Assembly: GCF_005938645.2 (NCBI RefSeq)
Contig: NZ_CP042171.1
Coordinates: 2,852,001 to 2,916,000 of the forward strand
Length of the DNA stretch: 64,000 nucleotides
Source: Pedobacter sp. KBS0701
Lineage (GTDB): Bacteria; Bacteroidota; Bacteroidia; Sphingobacteriales; Sphingobacteriaceae
Direction: 5' to 3'
Each line of letters opens with the position of its first letter. Positions within the stretch are counted from its first letter, which is position 1. Of this stretch, positions 1 through 8,517 are shown piece after piece. The translations under genes were made by a program, and so were the position numbers. The notes beneath the pieces are model-generated. The model saw only the letters and a list, made by a program, of their open reading frames with translations. It made no database searches and was not told the origin of the DNA.

Positions 1-174
1 AAGTTATCTTTTAATCGGGCAAATGCCGTTTACGAATACCTGATTAAAAACAGCATAGATGCAAAAAGGCTTACTTTTAAGGGTTTTGGATCTCGTAAAC
101 CGATGTCGGATAATAAAACTGAAATAGGGAGAAAAAATAACCGCAGAACGTCGTTTGTGATTACAAAGGTTTAG
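1..174 (+). CDS. OmpA-like peptidoglycan-binding domain, C-terminal fragment
   Basis: The window opens inside this gene; 57 codons remain before TAG. The residues RANAVYEYLIKN, then RLTFKGFGSRKP and GRKNNRRTSFVI, match the end of the OmpA C-terminal domain (R-A-x-x-V-x-x-Y-L, G-x-G-x-x-x-P, N-x-T-x-x-G-R-x-x-N-R-R). In this family the domain holds the cell wall non-covalently from an outer-membrane protein or lipoprotein. The N-terminal part, which would tell porin-like from lipoprotein forms, lies outside the window. The final NRRTSFVI strand is complete, so the C-terminus is natural. Confidence 0.85.
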   Translation, partial: KLSFNRANAVYEYLIKNSIDAKRLTFKGFGSRKPMSDNKTEIGRKNNRRTSFVITKV

Positions 175-458
175 TTTTTCTTGCTATAATCATCATTTTG
201 AGCTTGTTTCAGAAATTCTCCTCCGTGTTATAACAAGCCTGAAATAAATTCATGGTGCCGAAATCTATTAAAGCAATTCAAACTTTTTTCCTTTTAATTA
301 CCTTAATTTCAGATCAGTATCCGGTTAAAAAGTCATTTCTGGCTTAGTATTGCTGCAATTAGATTTTTTCTATAAAGCAATAATTTGGGTAACTCCCTAT
401 AAACAAGTCATTAACAAAATAATTTTCAAAATGCTCAGCCAATTTATACTTTTATAAC

Positions 459-1109
459 ATGGACAATGTAAAACCACTACCAGACTTATCAGCAGAAGAG
501 CAACGCGTTTTAGGCTCGTTAATAGAAAAAAGCCGCACCACACCGGATTATTACCCAATGACTTTAAATAGTTTAACGGCTGCATGCAACCAAAAAAGTT
601 CGAGAAATCCTGTGGTAAATTACGATGAGGAAACTATAACTTTAACGCTAAATCAACTTAAAATAAAAGGTCTAATTTCCACAGCTACAGGAGGATCTAG
701 TCGGGCAACTAAATACAAACATAATTTAGCCATCGTTTATCCTTTATTACCCTCGGAGCTGACTATTATTTGTCTCTTACTTTTACGTGGTCCATTAACA
801 CCAGGCGAAATCAATAGTAATTCAGGTAGATTATATGAATTTGAGCGCATAGAAGAGGTTTTAGAACAACTTCAAAAATTGTCAGATGACGAGCCTGCTT
901 TTGTAAAACAATTGGCTAAAAAACCAGGACAGAAAGAAACCCGCTTCATTCATCTTTTAGGGGAACAAGCTGAAACCACTGCCGAAACTGAAACTGGAAC
1001 CCATGCAGAACCTCAATCTGATACTACTGCATTGGAAAACCGCATCGAAAAACTGGAACTGGAAGTAGAAGAGCTGAAAGAACTGGTTAATTTATTGATG
1101 AACAAGTAG
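459..1109 (+). CDS. YceH/DUF480 family protein
   Basis: 216 residues. The N-terminus LSAEEQRVLGSLIEKSRTTP followed by YYPMTLNSL and ACNQKSSRNPV is the hallmark of the YceH (DUF480, UPF0502) family, which folds as two winged-helix domains; its biochemical role is not established. Residues 1-165 form the two wing domains. The tail is Thr/Glu-rich and ends in a short heptad coiled coil (LENRIEKLELEVEELKELV) that may mediate self-association. The gene stands alone, followed by a decayed repeat region and convergent fabF. A TACTTTTA box ends four bases before the ATG, so the mRNA may have almost no leader. Confidence 0.88.
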   Translation: MDNVKPLPDLSAEEQRVLGSLIEKSRTTPDYYPMTLNSLTAACNQKSSRNPVVNYDEETITLTLNQLKIKGLISTATGGSSRATKYKHNLAIVYPLLPSELTIICLLLLRGPLTPGEINSNSGRLYEFERIEEVLEQLQKLSDDEPAFVKQLAKKPGQKETRFIHLLGEQAETTAETETGTHAEPQSDTTALENRIEKLELEVEELKELVNLLMNK

Positions 1110-1165
1110 GTTAATTGGTTTATTAGTTATTGGTTTCCCACCCATCTATGTAATTAAGATAGAAT

Positions 1166-1460
1166 CGTCATTTCGAGCGGAGTGCAACGGAACCGAGAAA
1201 TCTATATCCAAAATTCTCCGTGTTTTCTGTGTATCCGTGGCAAAAAAACTAAGTAGAATATTTTACTAAGCAGATCTCTCCATTTCGCTGCCGATGAAAA
1301 AATCAGCGCGCTACAGTCCAGATGATGACACTTTTTAGGATTTTGTAAATTCTGAGTATAACGAAGAATCTCTGCACTTACTTGTAGCAACTTCGGAAAA
1401 GCACTGCCCGAAAACCTTCTATCACTAAAAGATTCTTCACTGCGTTCAGAATAACAGAGA
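1166..1460. repeat. decayed copy of the convergent-gap palindromic repeat (family A)
   Basis: This 450-base gap between yceH and convergent fabF has no credible gene. A left arm (CGTCATTTCGAGCGGAGTGC) starts at 1166; a right arm (AGATCTCTCCATTTCGCTGC) starts near 1276 but is interrupted by about 17 extra bases before it resumes with CTACAGTCCAGATGATGAC. A further partial arm (AGATTCTTCACTGCGTTCAG) lies near 1430. Between the arms, 1213-1245 reads as a piece of the 'cacggatacacagaaaacacgg' type on the opposite strand. The arms resemble the clean copies at 34666 and 48721, so I read this as an old, rearranged copy. Confidence 0.7.
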
Positions 1461-1504
1461 AGTGAACTTTGTGTAGATGATGGCAGGATTAAAACTACAG
1501 CTAT

Positions 1505-1533
1505 AAAAAAGTGCCTGGCGATTAACCAGGCAC
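1505..1533 (-). terminator. rho-independent terminator of fabF
   Basis: GTGCCTGG and CCAGGCAC form a perfect 8-bp stem with a 7-base loop (1511-1533). Read on the minus strand it is followed by a run of six T. It lies 27 bases after the fabF stop codon. Confidence 0.85.
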
Positions 1534-1559
1534 CATCTAATATGGTCTATAAAACCTAT

Positions 1560-2810
1560 TTAAGCCTCGTATTTTTTAAAAATCGTACTCGCCGTATGTC
1601 CACCGAAACCAAAAGTATTGTTTAACACATAATTGATTTCCTTTTTAATTGGCTCACCCAATACAATATTCAATCCTTTCGGAATGTTTTCGTCCAGGTT
1701 TTTAGTGTTAATGGTTGGAGGAATCACATTATCCCTTATCGACAAAATACAGATCAAACTCTCTACAGCACCAGCCGCCCCCAATAAATGGCCAGTCATC
1801 GATTTAGTAGCCCCAATAATCACAGGTAAACCATTAAAAACAGTATTAATCCCCTGCAATTCACTTAAATCGCCCAATCCGGTTGAAGTAGCGTGTGCAT
1901 TAATATAATCCATTTTATCGGCAGTAATTCCGGCGTCTTTCAATGCTTTTGTCATGCCCAAAGCTGCACCAATCCCATCCGGAGGTGTTCCGGTTAAGTG
2001 ATACGCATCAGCAGCCATTCCACCACCAACAATTTCAGCATAAATATGTGCACCACGCTGTAAAGCATGTTCCAGTTCTTCTAAAACCAAAGCACCTGCG
2101 CCCTCACTCATCACAAAACCATCCCTATCCTTATCAAAAGGTTTAGACGCACCCTGAGGGTCTTCATTATTTTTAGATAAAGCCTGGGCAGCGTTAAATC
2201 CGCCTACTGATGATTTGGTTAAGGCTGCTTCAGAACCACCTGCAATCATCACATTCGCTTTACCTAAGCGGATCGTATCAAAAGCATTAATAATTGCGGT
2301 GTTAGACGATGCACAGGCCGAAACTGTGCAATAATTTGGTCCACGTAATTTATGACGGATAGAAATGGCTCCGGCAGCAATATCAACGATCATTTTCGGG
2401 ATAAAATAAGGATTAAACCTAGGTGTTCCATCTCCGGAATGAAACTCTTCCAACTGTGATTCAAAAGTACCGATACCACCGTTTCCGGTTGCCCAGATTA
2501 CACCAACTTCTGCCAATTGACCATCATTCATGGCACTAAAATCCAAACCAGCATCTTTTATCGCCTGATCGCTCGAGCCAATGGCATATTGCGTAAAAAG
2601 GTCGTATTTTTTAATCTCTTTTTTCTCCAGGTATGTTTCAGGATTAAAATCCTTTACTTCACCTGCAAATTGCGTCTTAAATTTACTCGAATCAAATTTT
2701 GTAATTGGGCCAATGCCACTTTTTCCAGCTAATATCTGTTGCCAAAATTGCTCAACAGTATTGCCAAGAGGGGTTATCGCACCTAAACCTGTTACTACTA
2801 CTCTTTTCAT
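1560..2810 (-). CDS. fabF: beta-ketoacyl-ACP synthase II
   Basis: 416 residues, the usual FabF length. Condenses malonyl-ACP with acyl-ACP in cytosolic fatty-acid elongation. The catalytic triad is visible: Cys166 in TVSACASSNTA, His306 in NAHATST and His341 in TGHLLGAAGAVE. GFGGHTAS near the C-terminus is the conserved glycine-rich segment. ATG begins MKRVVVTGLGAITPLG, the normal start. In many Bacteroidetes acpP sits directly upstream of fabF; here the 216-base upstream gap is followed by an unrelated SDR, so fabF is probably transcribed alone. A terminator follows. Confidence 0.96.
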   Translation of the reverse strand: MKRVVVTGLGAITPLGNTVEQFWQQILAGKSGIGPITKFDSSKFKTQFAGEVKDFNPETYLEKKEIKKYDLFTQYAIGSSDQAIKDAGLDFSAMNDGQLAEVGVIWATGNGGIGTFESQLEEFHSGDGTPRFNPYFIPKMIVDIAAGAISIRHKLRGPNYCTVSACASSNTAIINAFDTIRLGKANVMIAGGSEAALTKSSVGGFNAAQALSKNNEDPQGASKPFDKDRDGFVMSEGAGALVLEELEHALQRGAHIYAEIVGGGMAADAYHLTGTPPDGIGAALGMTKALKDAGITADKMDYINAHATSTGLGDLSELQGINTVFNGLPVIIGATKSMTGHLLGAAGAVESLICILSIRDNVIPPTINTKNLDENIPKGLNIVLGEPIKKEINYVLNNTFGFGGHTASTIFKKYEA

Positions 2811-3026
2811 TTTATTGTTTTTTAGTCACCTCCCCTGGATAAAAATCAACCGTTAATTATCCGAAAGGTATTTTAATATAGCAGGAATAGCTATAAGTCC
2901 CTATCGTTCCATTAAGGTTGAGTAAACCCAGGATTTACACTTAATGGCGCGAAAGTAACAATTCCTATATTGAAAACCGTCATCTAAATGGAAACAACAA
3001 TTTATTTTGCTTCCCTGCTATATCAT

Positions 3027-3797
3027 TTATTGCTCAACAGAATCGATCCAGGCTTTTCTATTTGCATTCATTACATTTAAAGCATCCACTGGCGACTGCC
3101 TGAACAGTTCGTAAATTTTTGCAGTGTCTCCCACCCTGATCTCATATTCATCATTGGCCAGGGCAGTCAATAAATCCTCGGCCACTACAGTTGGCTTGAT
3201 ACCATTATGCCCGCCAATTTCTTTCGAAAATTCAGTATCCACCAATGGAGGCATCAATTCAAAAACCTTTACAGATGTTTCTTCCAAACTTAACCTCAAA
3301 GAAGTACTATACGAATGCAATGCTGCTTTACTGGCCGCATAAGTTGGCAGAGTAATTCCAGGTACATACGCTACGATAGATGAAACGTTTACGATGGCTG
3401 AAGCTTCCTGTTGTTTTAACACAGGTAATAACTTTTGATTAATCCTGATGATAGATAAATAATTGGTCAGCATTTCATCCTCTGCGTGAGCAAAAGCGTC
3501 CTGGTTTGGATCGGCTAAATTGTAAAGAATTGCCCTGCCTGCATTGTTGATCACGATATTTAACTGAGGAAATTCGGCTTTGATCCGACTTATCAATTGG
3601 TCTACATCTTCAGCTTTGCTTACATCAGAAAGAATAGTGGTTACATTTTGTAACGATGTAGCAGCTGCGTCCAGTCTTTCCTGGTTTCTGCCGGTAATAA
3701 TTACATGGTTATCTAAAGCAGTTAATTGTTTTGCGATTTCTAAACCGATACCGGCAGTTCCGCCGATTAATAAAACAGTATTTTGTGAAGTTTTCAT
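3027..3797 (-). CDS. short-chain dehydrogenase/reductase, DltE-like
   Basis: 256 residues. Rossmann NAD(P)-binding motif GGTAGIG near residues 12-18, NNAG near 85, catalytic Ser in VNVSSIVAY and Tyr/Lys in YAASKAAL: a classical SDR of the DltE-like group. The substrate cannot be told. The start lies 13 bases after the stop of the thioesterase gene, so the two are co-transcribed, and the cluster is headed by a TetR regulator with an operator before the thioesterase gene. Likely role: redox step on a hydrophobic or carbonyl compound sensed by the TetR protein (inference). Confidence 0.85.
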   Translation of the reverse strand: MKTSQNTVLLIGGTAGIGLEIAKQLTALDNHVIITGRNQERLDAAATSLQNVTTILSDVSKAEDVDQLISRIKAEFPQLNIVINNAGRAILYNLADPNQDAFAHAEDEMLTNYLSIIRINQKLLPVLKQQEASAIVNVSSIVAYVPGITLPTYAASKAALHSYSTSLRLSLEETSVKVFELMPPLVDTEFSKEIGGHNGIKPTVVAEDLLTALANDEYEIRVGDTAKIYELFRQSPVDALNVMNANRKAWIDSVEQ

Positions 3798-3810
3798 TTT
3801 TATATTTTTT

Positions 3811-4296
3811 TTAAAATTTTAAGATTAAACAAGTGCTCACCGCGTGAGCGTAAATAGTATCATTATCATCAAGCAATTGTGCTTCTACCAAAGCGGTACG
3901 GCCGCCCAGGTTGATCACTTTAGCAATGGTTTTTAATTTTCCGGTTTTAATGGTGATGGCTTTCAGGAAATTTACTTTCAATTCTAAAGTGGTATAACCT
4001 TTTCCGGCAGGTAAAAGAGAATGTACAGAACAACCCATTGCCGAATCTAAAATGGCTGTAATTACGCCACCATGCACGGTACCAATTGGATTGTAATGAA
4101 ATTCCTGAGGTGTAAATTCAAAAACTACGTTTCCGGCTTCAATTAAGCTAACGCTAAAGTTTAATGTATGTAAAAGAGGTGGCAAAGGAAATTTATGATC
4201 GCTCATGGCCATTAAATAAGCAATTCCATCCAATTGCATAGCTTCTTTTGCACCTTTCATGGGGTCTTCCCAGGTAATTGTTCTACTTCTTTTCAT
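3811..4296 (-). CDS. PaaI-family hotdog thioesterase
   Basis: 161 residues. The motif GTVHGGVITAILDSAMG is the PaaI/4HBT hotdog signature (HGG plus the acidic residue on the central helix); members hydrolyse acyl-CoA esters in the cytosol. N-terminal RTITWEDP followed by PLPPLLHTLNF is typical of the family branch with a WEDP leader, supporting the ATG at 4296 over the one 36 bases downstream. The TetR-type operator at 4304-4317 lies only 7 bases upstream, over the expected ribosome-binding or promoter region. Neighbours: tetR upstream, SDR downstream. Confidence 0.85.
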   Translation of the reverse strand: MKRSRTITWEDPMKGAKEAMQLDGIAYLMAMSDHKFPLPPLLHTLNFSVSLIEAGNVVFEFTPQEFHYNPIGTVHGGVITAILDSAMGCSVHSLLPAGKGYTTLELKVNFLKAITIKTGKLKTIAKVINLGGRTALVEAQLLDDNDTIYAHAVSTCLILKF

Positions 4297-4303
4297 TATA
4301 AAA

Positions 4304-4317
4304 ATACCAATCGGTAT
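4304..4317. promoter_or_regulatory. TetR-type operator, copy 2 (ATACCAATCGGTAT)
   Basis: Imperfect palindrome ATACC-AATC-GGTAT in the 39-base gap between tetR and the thioesterase gene, just before the thioesterase ATG. It is identical to the site upstream of tetR at 4951. Two identical copies flanking the regulator gene make it a strong operator candidate; binding itself is inferred. Confidence 0.78.
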
Positions 4318-4335
4318 ATTTTTAGTTAAAAATTT

Positions 4336-4923
4336 TTAGTCGAGGCTATCTACATATTTTTTTAAGGAACCCATAATGAGCTTCCAATATTCTGTTTTTG
4401 AAGTTAGTTTTGAAATCATGATCCCCCCTTCTACCAAAGCAATAATGGTTAAGGCAATCTGTTCGGGATTATGATTTGCATCGATTTCTTTCCTGGCTAT
4501 CCCGACTTCAACCAGTTCGGCAATTTTATTTTTCCAATCTAAAACAGCTTTTAACACTCTTGCCCGTAATTCGGGGTGGGTGTCATCAGCATCAATCGCG
4601 GTATTTAAAACCGGGCAGCCTCCCTCCGACACCGAGCCATCAATAAATTTTTGATAAATATTGATATATACTAAAAGCTTATCTTTTACACTCGCCTGCC
4701 GATTCATTTCAGCCTCTATCCTGCCTGATACATTTTTCAGGTTGTAATCAAAAGCTGCCAGCGCTACTTCATCCTTATTGGCAAAGTTGCCATAAATACT
4801 ACCCTTGGTCAAACCTGTAGCAGCTGTAATATCATTTAAAGAAGTTCCCGCATAACCTTTCATATTAAAAATCGGCGCTGTTTTCTCTACAATGAAATTT
4901 CTCGTTTTTTCTGCTTTGGTCAT
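4336..4923 (-). CDS. TetR/AcrR-family transcriptional regulator
   Basis: 195 residues. The N-terminal HTH (TRNFIVEKTAPIFNMKGYAG, TSLNDITAATGLTKGSIYGN, FANKDEVALAAF) is a standard TetR DNA-binding domain with the SIYGNF recognition helix. The C-terminal half (DADDTHPELRARV, LVEGGIMISKL) fits the TetR_C_6/YcdC-like ligand-binding class. It leads a tetR-thioesterase-SDR cluster and faces the AraC gene divergently. Identical ATACCAATCGGTAT sites lie before its own gene and before the thioesterase gene, so autorepression with induction by a small ligand is likely. Confidence 0.92.
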   Translation of the reverse strand: MTKAEKTRNFIVEKTAPIFNMKGYAGTSLNDITAATGLTKGSIYGNFANKDEVALAAFDYNLKNVSGRIEAEMNRQASVKDKLLVYINIYQKFIDGSVSEGGCPVLNTAIDADDTHPELRARVLKAVLDWKNKIAELVEVGIARKEIDANHNPEQIALTIIALVEGGIMISKLTSKTEYWKLIMGSLKKYVDSLD

Positions 4924-4950
4924 GCTGTTATGAATTGACGATGCAAATAT

Positions 4951-4964
4951 ATACCAATCGGTAT
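4951..4964. promoter_or_regulatory. TetR-type operator, copy 1 (ATACCAATCGGTAT)
   Basis: Same palindrome as at 4304, 27 bases upstream of the tetR start codon in the divergent tetR/araC gap. At this copy the symmetry extends to TATACC-AATC-GGTATA. It is also about 120 bases upstream of the AraC-type gene, so it could affect both directions. Confidence 0.8.
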
Positions 4965-5052
4965 ATTAAATCAAAATTGTTTTATCATCAGAATCTCCTT
5001 TTAACACTGAAGCTATTATCAATTAATGATGCACCACATAAAAAGTCCATTA

Positions 5053-5082
5053 TTTGTTTTACGTTTGAATTTTGTAACTTTG
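5053..5082 (+). promoter_or_regulatory. Bacteroidetes promoter of the AraC-type gene
   Basis: TTTG at 5053-5056 and TAACTTTG at 5075-5082 match the Bacteroidetes -33/-7 consensus (TTTG, TAnnTTTG) with 18 bases between. The -7 box ends 4 bases before the ATG at 5087, so transcription would start at or near the start codon. Confidence 0.65.
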
Positions 5083-5086
5083 ATTT

Positions 5087-5998
5087 ATGAATAAACCAGA
5101 AAGCATTGAAGACTTTTATCAGAATAAATTTAGTTTTCTGCCTGATAATTTACAAAATGGCGTAGGACACTTTAACGTTTTTAAACTGGAAGATTGTTTA
5201 AGGGACGACTCAAAACCGATGAGTTATAACCGAAGGGATTATTATAAGATCTGTCTCACCCGCGGCCATAACGTTTACCATTACGCAGATAAGAGTATCG
5301 AAATTAATGGCACGGCACTCATCTTTTTTAATCCGTTGGTGCCTTATACCTGGGAACTCGCCACTGGCAATAAAAGTGAAGTAACGGGTTATTTCTGTAT
5401 TTTTACAGAAGCTTTTTTTAAGGAAAAGATTCGTGGAAACATTGGCGATCTGCCCATGTTTACGCCTGGGGGAAAACCTGCATATATTTTAAATGAACAG
5501 CAGGACAAGCAGATAGAGGCAATTTTTGGAAAGATGTTTGAGGAAATAAATACAGATTATATATATAAGTATGACCTCCTTCGGAATTACATTACCGAAA
5601 TTACTCACTTTGCTTTAAAAACACAACCATCAGAAAGTTTATTCAAACATACCGATGCCAATACCAGAATTACATCTGTGTTTACAGAGTTACTGGAACG
5701 CCAGTTCCCCATTGAAACTACTACGCAAAGGCTTACCATGCGTTCGGCAAAAGATTATGCTGCGCAACTTTCGGTACATGTAAACCATTTAAACAGGGCC
5801 ATTAAAGAAACCACCGGTAAAACCACTACAAACTATATTACAGAGCGTTTATTAAGTGAAGCAAAGGCATTATTAAAACATACGGACTGGAACATATCGG
5901 AAATAGGTTATTGCCTGGGCTTTGAAGAACCGACACATTTTAACAACTTTTTCAAAAAACTGACCAACCATACGCCTACTTCTTATCGAATTGTTTGA
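5087..5998 (+). CDS. AraC-family transcriptional regulator
   Basis: 303 residues. The C-terminal ~100 residues carry two HTH motifs: AKDYAAQLSVHVNHLNRAIK and ISEIGYCLGFEEPTHFNNFF, ending KKLTNHTPTSYR, the AraC signature. The N-terminal part has the cupin-like AraC ligand-binding character (SIEINGTALIFFNPLVPYTWE). It is followed 82 bases later by two SDR genes on the same strand, which are likely targets. It diverges from tetR across a gap holding a TetR operator. The effector is unknown. Confidence 0.9.
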   Translation: MNKPESIEDFYQNKFSFLPDNLQNGVGHFNVFKLEDCLRDDSKPMSYNRRDYYKICLTRGHNVYHYADKSIEINGTALIFFNPLVPYTWELATGNKSEVTGYFCIFTEAFFKEKIRGNIGDLPMFTPGGKPAYILNEQQDKQIEAIFGKMFEEINTDYIYKYDLLRNYITEITHFALKTQPSESLFKHTDANTRITSVFTELLERQFPIETTTQRLTMRSAKDYAAQLSVHVNHLNRAIKETTGKTTTNYITERLLSEAKALLKHTDWNISEIGYCLGFEEPTHFNNFFKKLTNHTPTSYRIV

Positions 5999-6080
5999 AT
6001 TTTGTAATCATAAGTTTGATTGACGTAATAAACTGAAGCCATTTGCACTGTAATTTTGTGTTAAGAAAAAGAAGAAAATT

Positions 6081-6920
6081 ATGGGCATGAAAAAAGTTTG
6101 GTTTATTACCGGAGCTTCAAAGGGCTTAGGATTAAGTTTGGTAAATCAATTGCTTAAAGCTGGCCAATCTGTTGCGGCTACTTCAAGAAATATTGATGAA
6201 CTTAAAAAAGCTGTAAATACAGATACGGGAAAATTCCTTCCACTGGCTGTTAACCTGGCCGACGAACAAAGTGTGGAGGATGCAATAAAAGCTACCATTG
6301 CAAAATTTGAAAGGATTGATGTAGTGATCAACAATGCTGGCTATGGCATTGGAGGCAGCATTGAAGAATTGACTGATGCCGAAACACGCAATAGTTTTGA
6401 TGTTAATGTTTTCGGAACATTAAATGTAATCAGAAAAGCTTCACCTTATTTAAGGGCACAACGTTCAGGACATATCATCAATATTGCATCAATTGCAGGC
6501 ATTGCCGGTGCAACAGGCTGGGCAGTTTATGCTGCAGCTAAATCAGCTGTAATTGCATTATCGGAAGTATCAGCCGAAGACCTTAAAGAATTTGGTGTAA
6601 AAGTGACTGTGGTTGCGCCCGGAGCTTTCAGAACAAGTTTCTTAACTACCGATTCTTTGATTTTGGCCGCCAATCCAATTGCCGAATATGAAGAAGTACG
6701 GGCAGTACACAGCAAGTATTTAAAAATGGATGGCCAACAGGTTGGCGATCCGGAAAAAGCTGCTGCTGCCATGATTTCGCTGGCCAGTATGCCTAATCCA
6801 CCGGTACATTTACTATTGGGAAATGATGCTTTTCAAAGGGCAAACAGTAAGATTGAGGCTTTAACAAAAGAGTTTAAAGACTGGAAAGCCATCACGATTT
6901 CGACAGATTTCGACAATTAA
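6081..6920 (+). CDS. SDR-family oxidoreductase, paralogue 1
   Basis: 279 residues. TGASKGLG cofactor loop near residue 12, NNAGYGIGG near 89, IASIAG with the catalytic Ser and YAAAKSAV with Tyr/Lys. SDR of the group with a longer C-terminus (about 280 residues). A second ATG two codons in could also start translation. A TAATTTTG box at 6051-6058 is a plausible -7 element. The next gene at 7116 is a clear paralogue (same order of motifs and C-terminal phrase PPVHLLLG versus PPLHLFLG), so the pair arose by duplication. Substrate unknown; the AraC gene just upstream is the probable regulator. Confidence 0.88.
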   Translation: MGMKKVWFITGASKGLGLSLVNQLLKAGQSVAATSRNIDELKKAVNTDTGKFLPLAVNLADEQSVEDAIKATIAKFERIDVVINNAGYGIGGSIEELTDAETRNSFDVNVFGTLNVIRKASPYLRAQRSGHIINIASIAGIAGATGWAVYAAAKSAVIALSEVSAEDLKEFGVKVTVVAPGAFRTSFLTTDSLILAANPIAEYEEVRAVHSKYLKMDGQQVGDPEKAAAAMISLASMPNPPVHLLLGNDAFQRANSKIEALTKEFKDWKAITISTDFDN

Positions 6921-6979
6921 ATTATAAGCTAATGGCAAATTAGCATTTCAAAAAGAGGCTGTATCATAAATATAAATTT

Positions 6980-7048
6980 GTCATCATTGAGTTTGTCGAA
7001 GGACCTGAAATAAAGCCGTCTAAGGTGTTTCGACAGGCTCAACGTGAC
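6980..7048. repeat. inverted repeat with GTTTGTCGAAG / TTTCGACAGGC arms
   Basis: The left arm GTCATCATTGAGTTTGTCG (from 6980) and right arm CGACAGGCTCAACGTGAC (to 7048) are near reverse complements around a 25-base loop. It lies between the two SDR paralogues. Single half-arms of similar sequence occur at about 24325 and 30361 (CTCCGCTCAG). The look is of a mobile palindromic repeat rather than a terminator, as there is no T-run. Confidence 0.7.
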
Positions 7049-7115
7049 AAAGTTTTAGCGAAACTAGTTTTAGGATACTACCTAATTAATTCATTTCATT
7101 CTAAAAAACAATATC

Positions 7116-7967
7116 ATGGAAAATCAAAAAGTTTGGTTTGTAACGGGCGCTTCCAAAGGTCTGGGACTAACCCTAGTAAAAACATTATTAAACAACGGCA
7201 TTAATGTTGCCGCAACTTCAAGAAATTTAAACGATTTAATCAAAGCGGTTGGTGAACACGAAAACTTTTTACCTTTAAGTGTTGATTTAATCAGTGAAGA
7301 AAGTGTAGAGACTGCAGTGAGCCAAACCATTAGCAAATTTGGCCAGGTTGATGTAGTAGTGAATAACGCTGGTTATGGCATGGTTGGTGCATTGGAAGAA
7401 TTAAGCGACAAAGAATCGCGTGAGAATTTCGATGTAAACGTTTTCGGTTCCTTAAATGTGATCAGAAAAGTGCTTCCTCAATTAAGAAAACAACAATCGG
7501 GGCATATTTTCAATATTTCATCAATAGGTGGATTTTCAGGGGATTTCCCAGGCTTCGGAATCTATTGTGCTACAAAATTTGCAGTAGTTGGCTTTACCGA
7601 ATCGTTAGCCGCAGAAGTAAAATCAATGGGAATCAAAGCAACAGTTGTTGAACCAGGTTATTTCAGAACTGCGTTTCTAACAGAAGGATCATTAGCAGTG
7701 CCAGGTTCGCCAATCGATGCCTACAAAGAGGTACGCGAATCGCAGGCTGCACATCAGAACGACATCAACAACCAACAACCTGGTGATCCGGCAAAGGCGG
7801 TTGAGGTAATTATTGAAGCCGCAAAAAGCGAAAATCCGCCGCTACATTTATTCCTTGGGCCTGATGCTTATCAGGTTGCGGATGCGAAAATTGCGGATGT
7901 ACAAAGAGATATGGCCAATTGGAAATATCTGGCAACCGCTACCAATTTTGATGAGCTTAGTGCGTAG
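7116..7967 (+). CDS. SDR-family oxidoreductase, paralogue 2
   Basis: 283 residues. TGASKGLG, NNAGYGMVG, NISSIGG (Ser) and YCATKFAV (Tyr/Lys) mark a classical SDR. It is the tandem duplicate of the gene at 6081; between them sits a palindromic repeat, so transcription may or may not be shared. PGYFRTAFL after the active site fits the NADP-dependent branch that acts on carbonyls, but the substrate cannot be read from sequence. A family A palindrome starts 13 bases after its stop codon. Confidence 0.88.
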   Translation: MENQKVWFVTGASKGLGLTLVKTLLNNGINVAATSRNLNDLIKAVGEHENFLPLSVDLISEESVETAVSQTISKFGQVDVVVNNAGYGMVGALEELSDKESRENFDVNVFGSLNVIRKVLPQLRKQQSGHIFNISSIGGFSGDFPGFGIYCATKFAVVGFTESLAAEVKSMGIKATVVEPGYFRTAFLTEGSLAVPGSPIDAYKEVRESQAAHQNDINNQQPGDPAKAVEVIIEAAKSENPPLHLFLGPDAYQVADAKIADVQRDMANWKYLATATNFDELSA

Positions 7968-7980
7968 TATTTGGATCAAT

Positions 7981-8075
7981 TGTCATTTCGACTGAAGCGC
8001 AGCGAAACGTAGAAATCTTTGAACTATATTTATTAGATAGTTTAAAGATTTCTCTAATGCAATCAAAAATGACGA
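7981..8075. repeat. family A palindromic repeat
   Basis: The left arm TGTCATTTCGACTGAAGCGC ends in AGAAATCTTTGAACTA; the right arm TAGTTTAAAGATTTCTC ends in AATGACGA. The arms pair along most of their length, with a short loop. Starts 13 bases after the SDR stop codon. Together with the family B copy that follows it fills the 550-base gap before the PhnA-like gene, where I see no gene. Confidence 0.8.
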
Positions 8076-8120
8076 TTTATCTTAAGCACTTGCCATGGCT
8101 AACGTCTCTACAAACAGTTT

Positions 8121-8370
8121 TTGGTAAGCCACTAACTATGGGGTTATCCATCCTAGCTGTGGTTCGTGTCTCCAAGAACCATTGTATTTTTGCCACGGAA
8201 ACACAGAGGACATGGAAAACTCATCTGACAAATGCACATTCGCTATTCAAACTTAAATAGCAGCACAAGCCCAAATACATAAACCTGATCGTAACGAACA
8301 CGAGTGCAACGAGTAAAGTGGAGAGCAGGACTAACCCAAACCAATGAAAGCAGGAACCTGCTTTCCAAAT
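8121..8370. repeat. structured repeat family B, copy 1
   Basis: Shares long stretches with the copies at 9557 and 9843. In order: GTGGTTCGTGTCTCC hairpin arm and TTTTTGCCACGGAA; CATCTGACAAATGCA; a small hairpin GCTATT...AATAGC (8242-8261); the core from CCTGATCG (8284) through ACGAGTGCAACGAGT to AGCAGG (8329); and the terminal hairpin GCAGGAACCTGC followed by TTTCCAAAT. No open reading frame runs through all copies. Function unknown. Confidence 0.75.
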
Positions 8371-8517
8371 AACCGGCTAACATTCATAACTTTTCTATTA
8401 AACAAACCTGTTAAAAGATTTTGCTTCACAGCCCTTCCGGTTCTCCTCTGCATTGGCAAGGACGACCCGCTTCATTCCAATTAGTTTTATTACATTCGCC
8501 AAAAATTCAGTATCAAT

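Noticed and set aside
190..245. Inverted repeat near GAGCTTGTTTCAG
   Set aside because: The right part (AACAAGCCTGAAATAAATTC) does not complement the left well enough; only a half-arm can be claimed.
8057..8260. Small coding gene between the SDR and PhnA-like genes
   Set aside because: The frame lies within repeat families A and B and is not kept in the other copies.
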